A stretch of 64,000 nucleotides of DNA from Cricetomys ansorgei. Taxonomy: Eukaryota > Chordata > Mammalia > Rodentia > Nesomyidae. The notes below the pieces were generated by a model. It searched no databases, was not told the origin of the DNA, and saw nothing but the letters and a program-made list of their open reading frames with translations. Positions 21,839 through 33,361 of this stretch are shown in pieces. How positions within the stretch are numbered: the stretch's first letter is position 1; every line of letters starts with the position of its first letter. Where the stretch lies: the NCBI GenBank assembly GCA_026225945.1, contig JAMJFZ010000881.1, forward strand, positions 1,518,501-1,582,500. Direction: 5' to 3'. The translations under genes were made by a program, and so were the position numbers.

Positions 21839-24722
21839 CAAAACGGAATTGTTATTAAATCGATGCTCGTGAAGATGAAGGAGGGTTTCATAAGACAGCA
21901 TTTCACTGCACGGCTACTCCATTACCACTACAGATTTCATTGTGCAAACTGATTATGCAATTTTTAAAGGAATTCTCCTCACTGATGGTGAGTTTTCCAG
22001 GTCTAGTGCATTGCTGTCTCGCTGTTTTCTTAACTAACTGTGGTCATTTTCCATCTCCTTTGTGTCTTGTTTTATCAGACACTGTCAGCGCTGGCTGTAC
22101 AGAGATCTGGACACTTTCCAAATAGCCTTCATCATTTTTCCCAAAAGGGTTTGCCAGGCATTTTTATGAAAATAAGATTCTATGTAGCCTTCTACTTGTA
22201 ACCTTGAGTTTGCTAATGAACACTGCATGCCTTTCCTTTCCTTTCCCAAGTTACAAAATTAGAGCTCATTCACTATAGTAAGTGATGGAAATTTCTCGAT
22301 GCCCAAGGCAAAAACAAGCCAGGAATATGTTGTAAATTCTAGTGGTTTTGACTGCAGTTAGCATAAGAGTGTGAGGCGTCCAGTCTTATGGGCATGGCAT
22401 TTTAGAACATAGAACCATGCTGCTTTCAGTCTGCCAGAACTGGGCTCCTCGGTCCTCAGTGTGGTTTATTTTTAGTTGGTAAATGTTAGCAAATATTAGG
22501 AATTTACTTGTGAATCTCCATGTGCCTCACTGTCTTCATTTTATATTAGGATCCACATCTCAAATGCTTACAAGTTAGTAGATTTTGTTTCGTCATTGAG
22601 CTTCACAAATAATTATTTTTCTTTATAATTTTTGACACATATGAATATTTGATATTTTTCCAAATTTTCCGCTAAGTTTGTACAGCATGCCAACATGCAA
22701 ATAAGTCCCTCTGCCAGGAACTACAATTAGAGGGGAAAATTCTTTACATAACAATGTTATATATTTTTTAATTTCGAAAGACACTGATTACAGCACAGAA
22801 TTTGAAAATATATGCTAAAAATCTACATCTGGGTTCATTTCTGTACTCCACTAGACACAATGTGCACACTGACTGATCTGATGTTAAAGCCACAGTGTAA
22901 ACAATAATCTACGCAGACTGTTAATACGTGTGAATATCACTTGTGCTAAAAATGAAATAATAAATTAAGTTTAAGTTTCAAACTAAACTCCTTTAGTCTT
23001 ATGTTTCAAAATAATGCTTAATTATTACATCAAAAGAAGACACCTATTTTTTTCTGAGTCCTAAGTGGAACTCAAAAGAGAATCACTAAGGAGTATTCAG
23101 ATTTGTTACTGAGACAGATAAAGATTTTGCTGTCACTAATTTCTCTTCCTTAAAAATTATATTTCATTTGTCCCTTTAAAAATTTTTGATGCTTCAAGAG
23201 ATAAGCAGTTGAAACAAAGCTTTGATGTCACGCTGATTGTCTGGTTATTTACCAAATAAAAAAGTGGAATCAAACAACTTTAATTTTAACTGTAGGTTCC
23301 AAATACCCAAATCACCATCTAAAATGAATATGTACTGTCAGTAGTCTTATTAGCAATTATAGCACTTAGAAGAACATGGAATCAAAACAACCTTAAGTTG
23401 TCCCTGCTCACCTTAAAAGTCTCTAGAACAGAAGTTTGTAACTTCAAAGTCTTGGAACATAGAGTCAACCTTTTATCCAACCCCATTCTTTCTACACTTC
23501 CTGACAAATTAAAACTAATTATATTGATAACAAAAGTGCAATTAAGTATCTACTCTACTTCAACATTAACAAATATTCAGATTATTTGAATACAGATAAT
23601 GACTATTTTACTTTGCTTTTGCAATGATGATTTTTTTTTTTTATAAATAGCCACTGAAAGAGATTCAATATAGTGAAGGTTAGGAAAGGGGACATTGTTT
23701 AATCTTTAGTTTATGAATTGCTAATCCGTTCTATAGAAGAATCAGCATAATTTTTATCAGAAGTTTTAAAGGAATTAAATCATAAAGGGCAAGGTTTTCA
23801 TTATCATCTTTTCAATATTCTAACTGAAGAAATGATTTATAAATTGTATGGCAGAAACTTTGACCACACTTAGAAAAAACTCTTTCTGAAAGGTGAGTCA
23901 CTTGACTGATAAAAACTTGAACTTCTTCCATATGGAATATGTTTTAAATTAGGGCTTAGATTTATCTACTGCATGGCTTTTATATAGAAATGCAAATTTG
24001 TAGATTTCTTAAATTGTGTTGAATTAATATGTCTGAAGATATTTTTTTCTCTCTGGGTATATTTAAATATGTCAATTAATGTAAATGTCCATCTTGTTTT
24101 CATTTGGAATGGTAGAATGCAGAAACAGAGTATTTGTTGAGTCAACAAATCCTCAAAACAATCAATTATTGGGAAGAAATTTGGTATATTACTAATAAGG
24201 GAACTGTCTACAGATCAGACAAAACGACATTGGCTGTAGTTAAATGTCATCTTTATTTTTGGAGGCACACAGCCTAAAATAGGAGGCAGAGATATTCACA
24301 ACCCCCCCTCCCAGATACACAAATGTCATTAAGACAAATGTATTCAAGCCCATTCCGTAAGAATCTTCTTTGCTTAATCATACACAGAAAATGGAACTTT
24401 TGTTACAAAGTTCTTAAAGCAGAATTATGATTTATTTGCCAATAGGTAATTATGGGTCTATAATCAAAAGTAATTGATTTAGAGTCTAAAGATTCATAAC
24501 CATGAAGATTCCTTTGCATTTGCCTGGATTTTTAGGAGTAACTTTTATATACACTGTGCTTTTGGGGTCTTGTTTAAAATCTAGTCCTTTTTTTTCCCCC
24601 TTGGGCATCCTTCAGTGAACTATACAATTTCTTTGGAAAGGCTTACTTTGTTAGTGGTATCTTTCTTGCTGCTGAAGTCATCCAGAATCTATTTGTGTTT
24701 GACACTAAGTAATGTTAATTGA
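21839..24722. other. unique AT-rich sequence
   Basis: Almost 2.9 kb with no repeat family that I recognise. It includes the weak exon candidate 21934-21987 and a GTGAGT donor-like site at 23893 whose upstream segment has stops in all three frames. Confidence 0.45.
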
Positions 24723-25160
24723 TGTTATGATTTGGTTCTGACAGGCCCTTCAAAGGCCCCGACAGACTTATTCATCAGCTGGCTGGTGGCTGGTTGAGAG
24801 GTCATTGGATCTCGAGGAGCTAACACCAGTGGATTAACTCACTAATGAGTTCACACTGGACAGGTTCTTCAGAAGTAGGAGGCAGCGCTTAGTTGGAAGG
24901 AGTAGGACTCTGGGAAGAGTACATTGAAAGATTTACCATGTTTTTGGTTTCTGCTTATCTTTCTTTGATTCCTGGGTACCATAACATGAGCATCTTCCAC
25001 CATATCCTTTCTTCATGGTGTTTCTGTCTTTCCAAAAGTACTGGACCTAGTGGCTATAGACTGAATCCTCTGAGCTGTGAACCAGAATTAATCCACTTTT
25101 CTTTGTGTTGTTTTACATGATTTCCTCTCCACAACAACCAGAGGTTGACCAACACCATCA
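24723..25160 (+). mobile_element. MaLR-like LTR
   Basis: Begins TGTTATGATTTGG and ends near 'gttgaccaacacc', resembling a complete LTR of the TGTTATGGTTTG type. Internal landmarks are 'gtcattggatctcgagg', 'tggattaactcactaatgag', 'gagcatcttccaccatatcc' and 'agctgtgaaccagaattaat' (the polyadenylation region). No internal viral genes flank it, so a solo LTR. Confidence 0.65.
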
Positions 25161-25363
25161 TCTAAATCCTTAGAACCTTGGAAATGTGGACATTTAGAAT
25201 TGTTTATTGGGTTGAGATAACCAAAAGATTATAAAGATTGTGATCATTTTGCATTTTTTTTTACTTAAAGCCACATGCTTTAAAAGTTGTTAATTTACGT
25301 TAGTATCCATATTTCCCATTATTAGAAAAAATACTCAAATGAAATTTATTTGAATAATACTAG

Positions 25364-25373
25364 ACACACACAC

Positions 25374-25414
<41 letters not shown>
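25364..25414. repeat. (CA)n microsatellite
   Basis: About 51 bases of CA with one CG interruption. Confidence 0.97.
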
Positions 25415-25416
<2 letters not shown>

Positions 25417-25640
25417 TAAGAAGAGGAAAAATTGACAAATAGGTCTGAAGATTTTCATATTTTTTACATTAATTTCCTGGCTTGCTGCTGGGAACTTTTA
25501 ATGACTGAATGATTGATAAGACATTAGGATGTATTCATCACACAAGAGGTACTAATAGATGGGGTTGACGTACCCTTTCCTTTTTTTATACAGTCACACG
25601 TTTTACAGCCCACAGGGTTACTGCATGAGATTTTTCTAGT

Positions 25641-26008
25641 TTGCTTCCTGTCATTGTGATAAAGACCATGAACAAAAGAACTTGGTGAGAAATGGGGTTT
25701 ATCTGGCTACATATGGCTCACAGTCCGTTGAGGGAAGCCAAGGCAGGGACTTAAGGCACGAACCTGGAAGAATAAACAGAAGCAAAGACCATGAAGGAAC
25801 ACCACATGCTGACTTGATCTCCATGGCTTCTTCAGGCTGTTTTCTTGTACAACCCATAACCACCTGCCAGTCATCAGTCACTAATCAAGAAAATGCCCCA
25901 CAGATGTGACTAAAGGCAAATTTGATGCAATTATTTTCTAAGTTAAGGTTTCATCTTCCCAGATGATCCTAGCTTGTGTCAAGTCGGCAGGAAAACTAAC
26001 CAGCACAG
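25641..26008 (+). mobile_element. abundant rodent dispersed repeat (subfamily A)
   Basis: Matches a very common rodent repeat recalled by 'tgctgtgataaaacaccatg' (here diverged), a 'gggtttatctggct' block, 'caatcactaattaagaaaat' (here 'cactaatcaagaaaatgcc'), and the end 'agcttgtgtcaagt' ... 'aaactaaccagcacag'. A relative, subfamily B, is at 54838. I cannot name the Repbase entry with certainty. Confidence 0.7.
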
Positions 26009-26154
26009 AGACTTTCTTGGGATATATTATCAAGGATGAAAAACAGAAACTCAATTATATAAGCAAGTCTAGTTTCACAGAAGACCTTATAAAATGTGCC
26101 AACTCCAATTCAAGGTAGTCTACAAAGACTGGATAATTTCTCCAGAAATGTTCT

Positions 26155-26520
26155 CTATTTTTTAAATTTTAATTAAATGTATTTTTATTGATACATAAAC
26201 GTTCATATTAATAGATAACATAATGTTTTATTAACTGTACATATTGTCTAATGTTTAATTAGGTTAAACATATCTCAACATAAATACATTTTTACGGCAC
26301 AAGTCTTCAAAATATTTTATCTGGCTTTTTGGGTGTTCAGTTCACAATGGTTATCTATAGATTTTCTGCTCTGCAACAACATGTCCTAATTTTTCTTTCT
26401 TATCTAACTATGATTTAGAACTCAATAATCAACCTACTATAATCATAGGAAATGATATTATTTTACTAGGAACTAGTTGCATGTGTTCATATGTTTCTGT
26501 TTTGCCCTGCAAAGTGAGAT
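26155..26520 (-). mobile_element. old L1 3' UTR, antisense
   Basis: AT-rich stretch whose order ('tattgatacataaacgttc', 'ataatgttttattaactgta', 'tctaatgtttaattaggtta', 'ttcacaatggttatctatag') resembles the 3' end of old mammalian L1 elements read backwards. No frames survive. Confidence 0.5.
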
Positions 26521-28784
26521 GACCAGACTTTGATTAGATATCATGTTTTGTAAGGAGCAGAATTACAACATTAGTGACAAAGAGATTCAGGGAGTAGAAA
26601 CTGGATCCGTCAGCACAGGTCTGGAGTTTGATCATTTGTTTGTGTTTCAGGTGATTAACAAGCTCTGTAGAGCCTAACCCTTACTAAATGTTAAAATGTT
26701 TGTAATCAAGGGAACAGGCAAGACTATTGTGAGTTCTTGTGATCTTTACATGGTTCTTAAAATTGTGATCTTTGACATCAACTTGGTAAAATTGCAAAAG
26801 AAGACATTTCTGTTCTTTTCCAGTACCCACTTTAGAATATTTTGTTATGAGTACATTAAAACAAAAACAAAAACAACAAAAAACCCCACAATCACAAGTC
26901 CCTTGAAAAGTCATATCTCTGCTGTTGCTACACCTGGGACTCAGCTGTGTCATAGAAACATTTTCCCACCGGAGAAAAGCATTCCTTTCCTAAGGAAAGA
27001 AGAAGGCATAGGAACACATACTTTGGCAGGAAGTATTACCATAGTGATGTTGTTTGTCTCTTCTCAGAAACTGTGTTTATATTTGTGACATGGTTGAAAG
27101 AAGGACAGATTAGGAGACAAGAGGATGTTCTCCTTGCTGATAGTTAAGAGCAAGTCAATTTTGTGACTTACTGTAAATCACATTATAATATGTAAAAATG
27201 GCTTACCTAGCTTCCAATGATGGTTGACAAATTAAAACTTTACTTTATATATTTTTTTTCTGAAAAGACTCTGAACATGTGTTCATTGGAATTGCAGAGC
27301 TTGGGTATAGACTCAAGACCAGTAAATGATAAAGAAGAAGGAAAATAAATGAAATTGAAGGCTTTAAGCTTTGGAATAATGAAAATCAAAGGCAAAGAAG
27401 TTGCTGGGGAATCAGCATTCAAAGCAGAACAGAGGCTGCATTCTGTACTGCATAGTGTAGCCCCTAATAAATATGAATGTTTCATTATTACTTTTCTCCT
27501 GCTATCATTAATGTTATTAATTTATGAATCTGCAAACTCGGAAAACAGATGGTAATTGTAATGCTTAATTAAACCAAGAAAAGTGCTACTAGAGTAAATA
27601 AGTAACATTTCCAAGTTCATTTTATGAAAACCTAAGCAGTTTTATGTTATTAAACTCATAATAGTAGGTTGGTTTTAATAGATAAATTTAATATTTACTT
27701 AAATCAAACATCGTTATAGCTTCATAAATTCAAGCAACTATGAAGCAGTACACAAAAATATTCATTTGGCTCATCATTATATATTTATCTTAAGTTTTAC
27801 AGAAATTGAGACATACCATAGATTGGCTAACTACTTTAGAAGAAAAACAAAAAATTGAAATTTAAGAAGTATTCAAGGTTTTCTACATTCTATATTAATG
27901 GTCCTTTTTAGAAATCACATTTCAAGAACAACTATATTACAAGTTTATTTATAATTTAAGAACTCATCCCCCAAAGATACAATTATTCTGTAGCAAATTA
28001 CTTAATATAAAAATATTTCATATCTAATGAGCACTCTTCTGTCAGGACTCTATAGTAAGCTTTGCTAATATATGTGAATTCATTTGTACACACCACACAC
28101 TTCATTGGGGGAAAAAAAAACCAAAAAAATGTTGGTATCATTCTTATTTAACCAGAGGGAACTGAAAAAGGAAAGCTAAAATAACCTCCAAGGTTACAGA
28201 AAACTGAAGTGACATATGTAATATCTTTACTATTAAAACTAGTTAAAACAACATAGAGAATAAGATTTCCAAAAAGTTATAATGCGATATGACATTTAAA
28301 AAATGCACTCTATTTTTCAAACCAGAATGCAGTTATTGGTGTTGTCCATGAACCTTCACATAGATACACATCTATGTTTATATAACACCCAGTATTGTGT
28401 CTAAAGAGTGTTTTCTATAAAAACTAGCGCACACCATGATATGTTATGGTACGTGTTCATTTAGTGAAAATATTTCCGGAAGCCTCTGTAAGTTCTAGGT
28501 GTAGAGCCAGAGAACAAGAGAATGAAAATGACAGTTACAAGTAGTATTGGTCACTACAGAGGTCAGAGAAGAGGGTCACAAGAAACACAGGTTAATCACT
28601 GAATGAAGAAAGGATGATTTTAGGGAAATCTCCGAAGTAAATCAAGGCTATCAGAAAGAATCATGGACAGAAATGATTTACTTTGCTGAAAAGGAAACAA
28701 GAAACCCTTCTGTGTGTACACCATGAATATGAACCATGGCATCTCATATAAAGCAGACGTAAATCCTTCTAGGTGGTCTCAGTT
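26521..28784. other. unique AT-rich sequence
   Basis: No repeat family recognised. A 130-codon frame at 26696-27088 has no domain or splice context. The stretch 27480-27600 is dense in TAAT/ATTA motifs ('catcattatt'-like, 'cattaatgttattaattta'), which could mark a conserved element. Confidence 0.4.
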
Positions 28785-28930
28785 GGCTTTTTCTTAATCA
28801 AAACAGAGAGAACTCATTTTTCATGGGAATTATGCAATTTTCTGAAATGGTGGAGGACCCAGCTCCTCAGGCAACTCTTCATCACTGCCCAGAGCTCTCA
28901 GCCTCCTCGATCCTTGCATATTGCATTAGG
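28785..28930 (+). repeat. diverged dispersed repeat of unknown family, copy 2
   Basis: Partner of 12927-13080, about 15.86 kb away and in the same orientation. Similarity may extend past the shared 'attgcattag' into a 'gtgcttgtgaaag' block. Family not recognised. Confidence 0.65.
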
Positions 28931-29418
28931 AAAGGGGCTGAGGCCCTGGGAAAGCAGACTCAAGTGCTTGTGAAAGCCATTTGTAGGCACAGGAGGAAGA
29001 GTGAAAAGACTTTTCTAGAAGGAGTGCAAACGAAATAGCAGAGTACCTGTGAAGTCTGATAGGAACTTTGGGTTTTCTTCTAAGTGTGATCAGTCAATAC
29101 AGGAATTTTAGAGGATGTTTCTCAATATTACACAACGTATGAATTTGAAGAGTGGGTGCTGTCTACCTAACCATCAACTCTCATGCGAGGCCTCACATTT
29201 ACCATGTAATTTAAATCTCCGTTTCTGCATGTGGTCAAAATCACCACCTATCCTTTTCCAACCTTAATGAAGCAATCTCCTCCTATTTCTGCTACCAAGT
29301 GCAAGACAAAACCTAACGTCAGACTTCAACACTGCAAGCATTTCTCCTAGGAATTGTATAATTCTATCATTTATCTAAGCTTTATGACCAACTTGGAGTT
29401 AACGATGGAGGAAAGCAT

Positions 29419-29419
<1 letters not shown>

Positions 29420-29455
<36 letters not shown>

Positions 29456-29568
29456 CTGTGTGCGTGTGTGTGCATGTGTGTGTGTGTGTGTGCGTGTGCG
29501 TGTGTGTGCGTGCGTGTGTGTGTGTATATGTGTGTGTATGTGTGTGTATGTGTGTGCACGTGTGTGTG
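29420..29568. repeat. (TG)n microsatellite with CG and TA interruptions
   Basis: About 150 bases of TG repeat broken by TGCG and TGTATG variants. Frames in it are Cys/Val or His/Thr runs only. Confidence 0.97.
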
Positions 29569-29967
29569 AATCTACTATTAAGTTGGCCCTTGTATATTAC
29601 AATGACTCCACACACACACTAAATATTGAATTGGTGTATCCTCAGAAAATGTAATGTTTTTTTCTTTATAAACCTTTGTTTAGTTCTATTTCTTTTGAAT
29701 TTTAATACATCTTTTGGTTTAGCATATCAATTTGTCTTTAAATCTTTTCGAATATTTGCCTGTGTTCAACATAATTTGCTGAATTACTGTCTGAGCAATT
29801 TATGTTTTTGAATTTCATTGCAAATTAAATTGCAATTTTAATGAAAACTTGTATAGTGTATGAAATATAACACCACTTATCTTTAAAAAAAGGGCACCGC
29901 TTTATGTTAATTAATTTATCTTTCGTGCTTTAATAGGCAATCTCCCAATCGGATGGCCCAGAGTTTG
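29569..29967. other. AT-rich unique sequence
   Basis: No repeat family recognised; short frames only. Confidence 0.45.
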
Positions 29968-30068
29968 CGATGTAGAGCAGGCCAGCTCAGACTTCTAGCG
30001 ACTCTTTAGTTTCTCTTTCCTGGGTGCTGAGCTTGTGCACGTGCACGACCACACCCAGATGCCTGTGT
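29968..30068 (-). mobile_element. diverged B1-like SINE fragment
   Basis: Antisense B1 order is recognisable: 'gatgtagagcaggccagctc', then 'cctgggtgctgagcttgtgc' and 'cgaccacacccagatgcct'. Heavily mutated and lacking the left end, so an old copy. Confidence 0.55.
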
Positions 30069-30159
30069 TTTACTTATAATGAACAATTAGTGAATATTTG
30101 TTTTTAAAATATGCATGGAAGAAATACTCACCAAGTTTGTGATATCTTTGTTCCTTTTT

Positions 30160-31225
30160 TAATTGAAAATAGATTCTTCCCTCATACAGTATAACCAGAC
30201 CACATTTCCCCTCCCTCTATTCTCCCCAGGTCCCTCCCCATCCCCTCTCTCTCACTCTCGTCTCCATTCCCCCTGTTTCTCTTCAGATCAGAGCAGGACT
30301 TCAAGAGACAACAACAAATATTACAAAACAAGATGCAGTAAGACAAGGCAACCCAACACATGGGAAGGAGTTCCAAGAGCCGGCGAAGGAGTCTGAGACA
30401 CACTTGTTCCCACGGTTAGGAGTCTACAAAACACCAAGCTATCAGCAGTCATTGGACCTGGTACGGACCCACTCAGGCCCGGAGCCTGCTGCAGACCCAC
30501 ACAAGCCCAGTGCCTGCTGCTTCAGTCTCTGTGAGCCTGGATTAGCTCTGTCTAGCCGATTCAATGGCATATATCCTCCTGGTGTCCTTCATCCCCTCTG
30601 ACTCCTGCAATCTCCCTACCCCGGGCTCTTCTGCCGGGTTCATTGAACTCCTAAAGGAAGGACCCAGTAGAAACTTCCAATTTAGACTCTCTCCACATAA
30701 TGTCTGTGCATCTCCTCGCATCTGCTGCAGGAGGAAGCCTCTCCGATGATGACTGGACAAGGCACCAGTCTATGAGCAGAGGGTCATTTGAGATCATGGT
30801 TTTTTTTTTTTTCTTTTTTTTTTGCTAGTCATGTTTGGTTCTACCCTAGCTCTTTGGCCTAGCCGTCTCTGGTTCCTGTGCGTGTAGGGAATATCAGACA
30901 TGGGCTTCCTCTCCTGGCCTGGACTTCAAATTAAACCAGACATTGGTTGTCTGCTCCTACAAGTTCTGTCTCATCATTCCCCAGCACATCTTGCAGTAGG
31001 GCAGACTGTAGGTCAGAGTTTTCGTGTTGGTGGTTGGTGTTCAGGTTTCTCTTTTGGTAGTCTTCAGAGTTTTTTTCTGAACCAAGAGACGAGACTGTAG
31101 GGCGAAGGCTCCATGCAGGCACCAGCTCTACCTCTGCCTTCAGTGGGCTGTGTGGATGTTGTTCTAGGCAACCGGGCGGCACTGTCCGTTTTTGAGGAGA
31201 GCAACCTCTGTCCTCTTCCAAGCTA
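30160..31225 (-). mobile_element. rodent L1 (Lx-type) 3' UTR, antisense, about 1.07 kb
   Basis: Follows the full order of an Lx-type 3' UTR on the minus strand: 'cccctccctctattctcccc' side, 'ttcaagagacaacaac', 'gagtctgagacacacttg', 'aggagtctacaaaacaccaa', 'tctgctgcaggaggaagcct', 'ggcaccagtctatgagcaga', a T-rich run at 30801-30823, 'gtcatgtttggttctaccct', 'cccagcacatcttgcagtag'. ORF2 is not reached. Several short frames lie in it but are chance. Confidence 0.8.
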
Positions 31226-31735
31226 TTCCGAGATAAAGTTTACTTTTCTTAAGTGTGATGCCTCATTTACAATTTAATTCAAGCTTCTTTACTCTTTGAG
31301 TGGGTTTCTTGATCTATAGTCAGTTTTAGATCGCTATTTCGTCACTTCCGGTTACAGCTCTGACAACTGCAAGTGGTTTTCTTTCTCCGAGACCCTATTA
31401 AATTACTTTAATAAAGGCACTCAATGACCCAATTACCATAGCTAATGACCAGGAACTTGCGGTCTTCACCTTATTCTCCTGTTGTCGTAAGTAGTGCTAT
31501 CGATGTTCCCTTGTGACTCTGGTGACCCCTTCCATCTTACTTCCCTCATCATTGGACTATTACCTTTCTAACGGCTTTGAAGCATCTCATTCCTTCTTCC
31601 TCATTTCATTCAGTTACTGCCTTATTATGGTTGATACTTCACGCATCCTTTCTGGGCATTGTAATGTGGGTGAGCTCATATGTACACGCTTCTGACTTAA
31701 AAGTTTAGATCTGTGACTTTTCTCCATCCCAGAGA

Positions 31736-31738
<3 letters not shown>
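31226..31738. other. unique sequence, nothing recognised
   Basis: No repeat or supported frame between the L1 and a TG repeat. Confidence 0.45.

Positions 31739-31784
<46 letters not shown>
31739..31784. repeat. (TG)n microsatellite
   Basis: About 46 bases of TG repeat with a single TA near the end. Confidence 0.97.
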
Positions 31785-33147
31785 CCTTCGTTTATGAACA
31801 AAATTACCTATACACTTGTTTGACGTTTATTTCACAAAGACCTCAAGATCCTATTTCTGAAATGAAATGAATCTCTTCTCTTCCCGTCCTAGTCTTCTTT
31901 TGCTAACTTCGAGGATCTACTTTGTAAGCAGAGAAGCTTATTTGGATTCTTCCCGGCGTTCTAGACACCATAAAGAGAACTGTCATTTTTTACCCCCTCA
32001 ATCTATCATAATCTTCCCTTTCTTCCTCCCCCAGATACTGCTCTGACCACTTAGTGGCTGGCTTAGATGTTGTAGTTCCCTGTTGGGGCATCTTCTTTTT
32101 CGTGTGAGGCTGTCTCTCTCAGGGCCATCAAGGTGTCATAATGTACTAATCGCTTTCCCTAGTCTCTCAAACATCTTCCTGTTCACATTATTATATGCTG
32201 ATAGCGTGACACTCAGTATCCTCAACCTAATATTTTTCTATTTTTCTTGTTTTCTTTGTCTCTTCTCAAACATAAATTATAACCCATGAGAAGTTGCCAA
32301 AATTGTATAAAATCTAACTTGTTTCTGTACATGCCTATGATTTTGACGACTTCCTAATTTTTCTCTTTTGATACCACCAACTCTTATTTGTGTTTCAAGG
32401 CTTCCAATTTTAACTAGATTGTTTGTTCTAGAATTCATGATCTGTGTTTTCTTTTCTTTCTCATACTTAGTCCACCTCCTCTGCTGAGTCGCTGTACCCT
32501 TGTTTGTCATAATGCACACTCATTGTCTTTATTCAATCTCTGTACACATGTCTTTTAAATTTAACACTGTAGGAGTAGACATCTCGAACACGTGACCTAA
32601 AGACTGGAAAGAGAACAGGCATGAGGGATGCTTTCGGTACCAGGCCAGATTTCCCAGCCCCCTTGCTCCATCATGTGTACCTTTGATCATCTCACAGAGT
32701 CTTGGCAAGAATACAGGCTGCATGGGTTGACTTTCCCACGACTGGCAAAACAGTTGTGTTTAAAATAATGTAAAAGGCATTTCTTTCTGGGTAGGCATTA
32801 CCCGACCATATGAATTTTTCACAGTAACTTGGTTTTCTAAAGGCAAAGACACTCTCCCACTATCATTGAAGAAGATGTCTCTATGAGTCTTACAGCCACG
32901 AAGAATTAATTTTACCCACGTTTATGTGAGTCTGTAGGAGCGCCCTGAGCCTCGGACGAGAAATTCACAGTGGACAGTTCCTATCTTACTGCTGTGTGGG
33001 ACCCAGAGCGTACAGAGAACAATGCTGCTATTGCTAACCCATGGAAGCCCTGAGGTTAATAAAGAAGGTGCTCTTTCTAGTCGTTTTGCTTGTGATAACA
33101 GTGTGTCATTTTTGGTAAAGATATATGTTTTTAAAAGTGGTAAAGCG
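31785..33147. other. unique sequence, no gene supported
   Basis: T/C-rich in parts; no repeat family recognised and no frame above about 98 codons. Nothing supported. Confidence 0.45.
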
Positions 33148-33361
33148 CTGAGCTGGAGAGATGGGTTGTCAGTTAAAAGCACTTGGTTGGTTCCTAGCAC
33201 CCAGACTGGAAAATTCATGATTGCCCATGACTACAGCTCAAGGGCATCCAACAGCCTAGTTTTTTTTTTTTTTTTTGTTTGTTTGTTTGTTTGGTCTTTT
33301 CAGGCACCCAGCCACATCCACATATGAAAAAATACAAACAAAATCTATCTTTTAAAAAAAT
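33148..33361 (+). mobile_element. B3 SINE with an internal T/GTTT expansion
   Basis: Starts 'gagctggagagatgggttgt', passes 'ggttcctagcacccag' and ends 'aatctatcttttaaaaaaa'. In the middle (33260-33292) a T run plus four GTTT units replaces part of the body, after which the 3' B3 sequence ('ggcacccagccacatccac') resumes. Confidence 0.75.

Noticed and set aside
23832..23892. Segment before a GTGAGT site
   Set aside because: Stops in all three frames and no other support.
26696..27088. 130-codon plus-strand frame
   Set aside because: Lysine- and threonine-rich runs from AT-rich DNA; no homology recognised.
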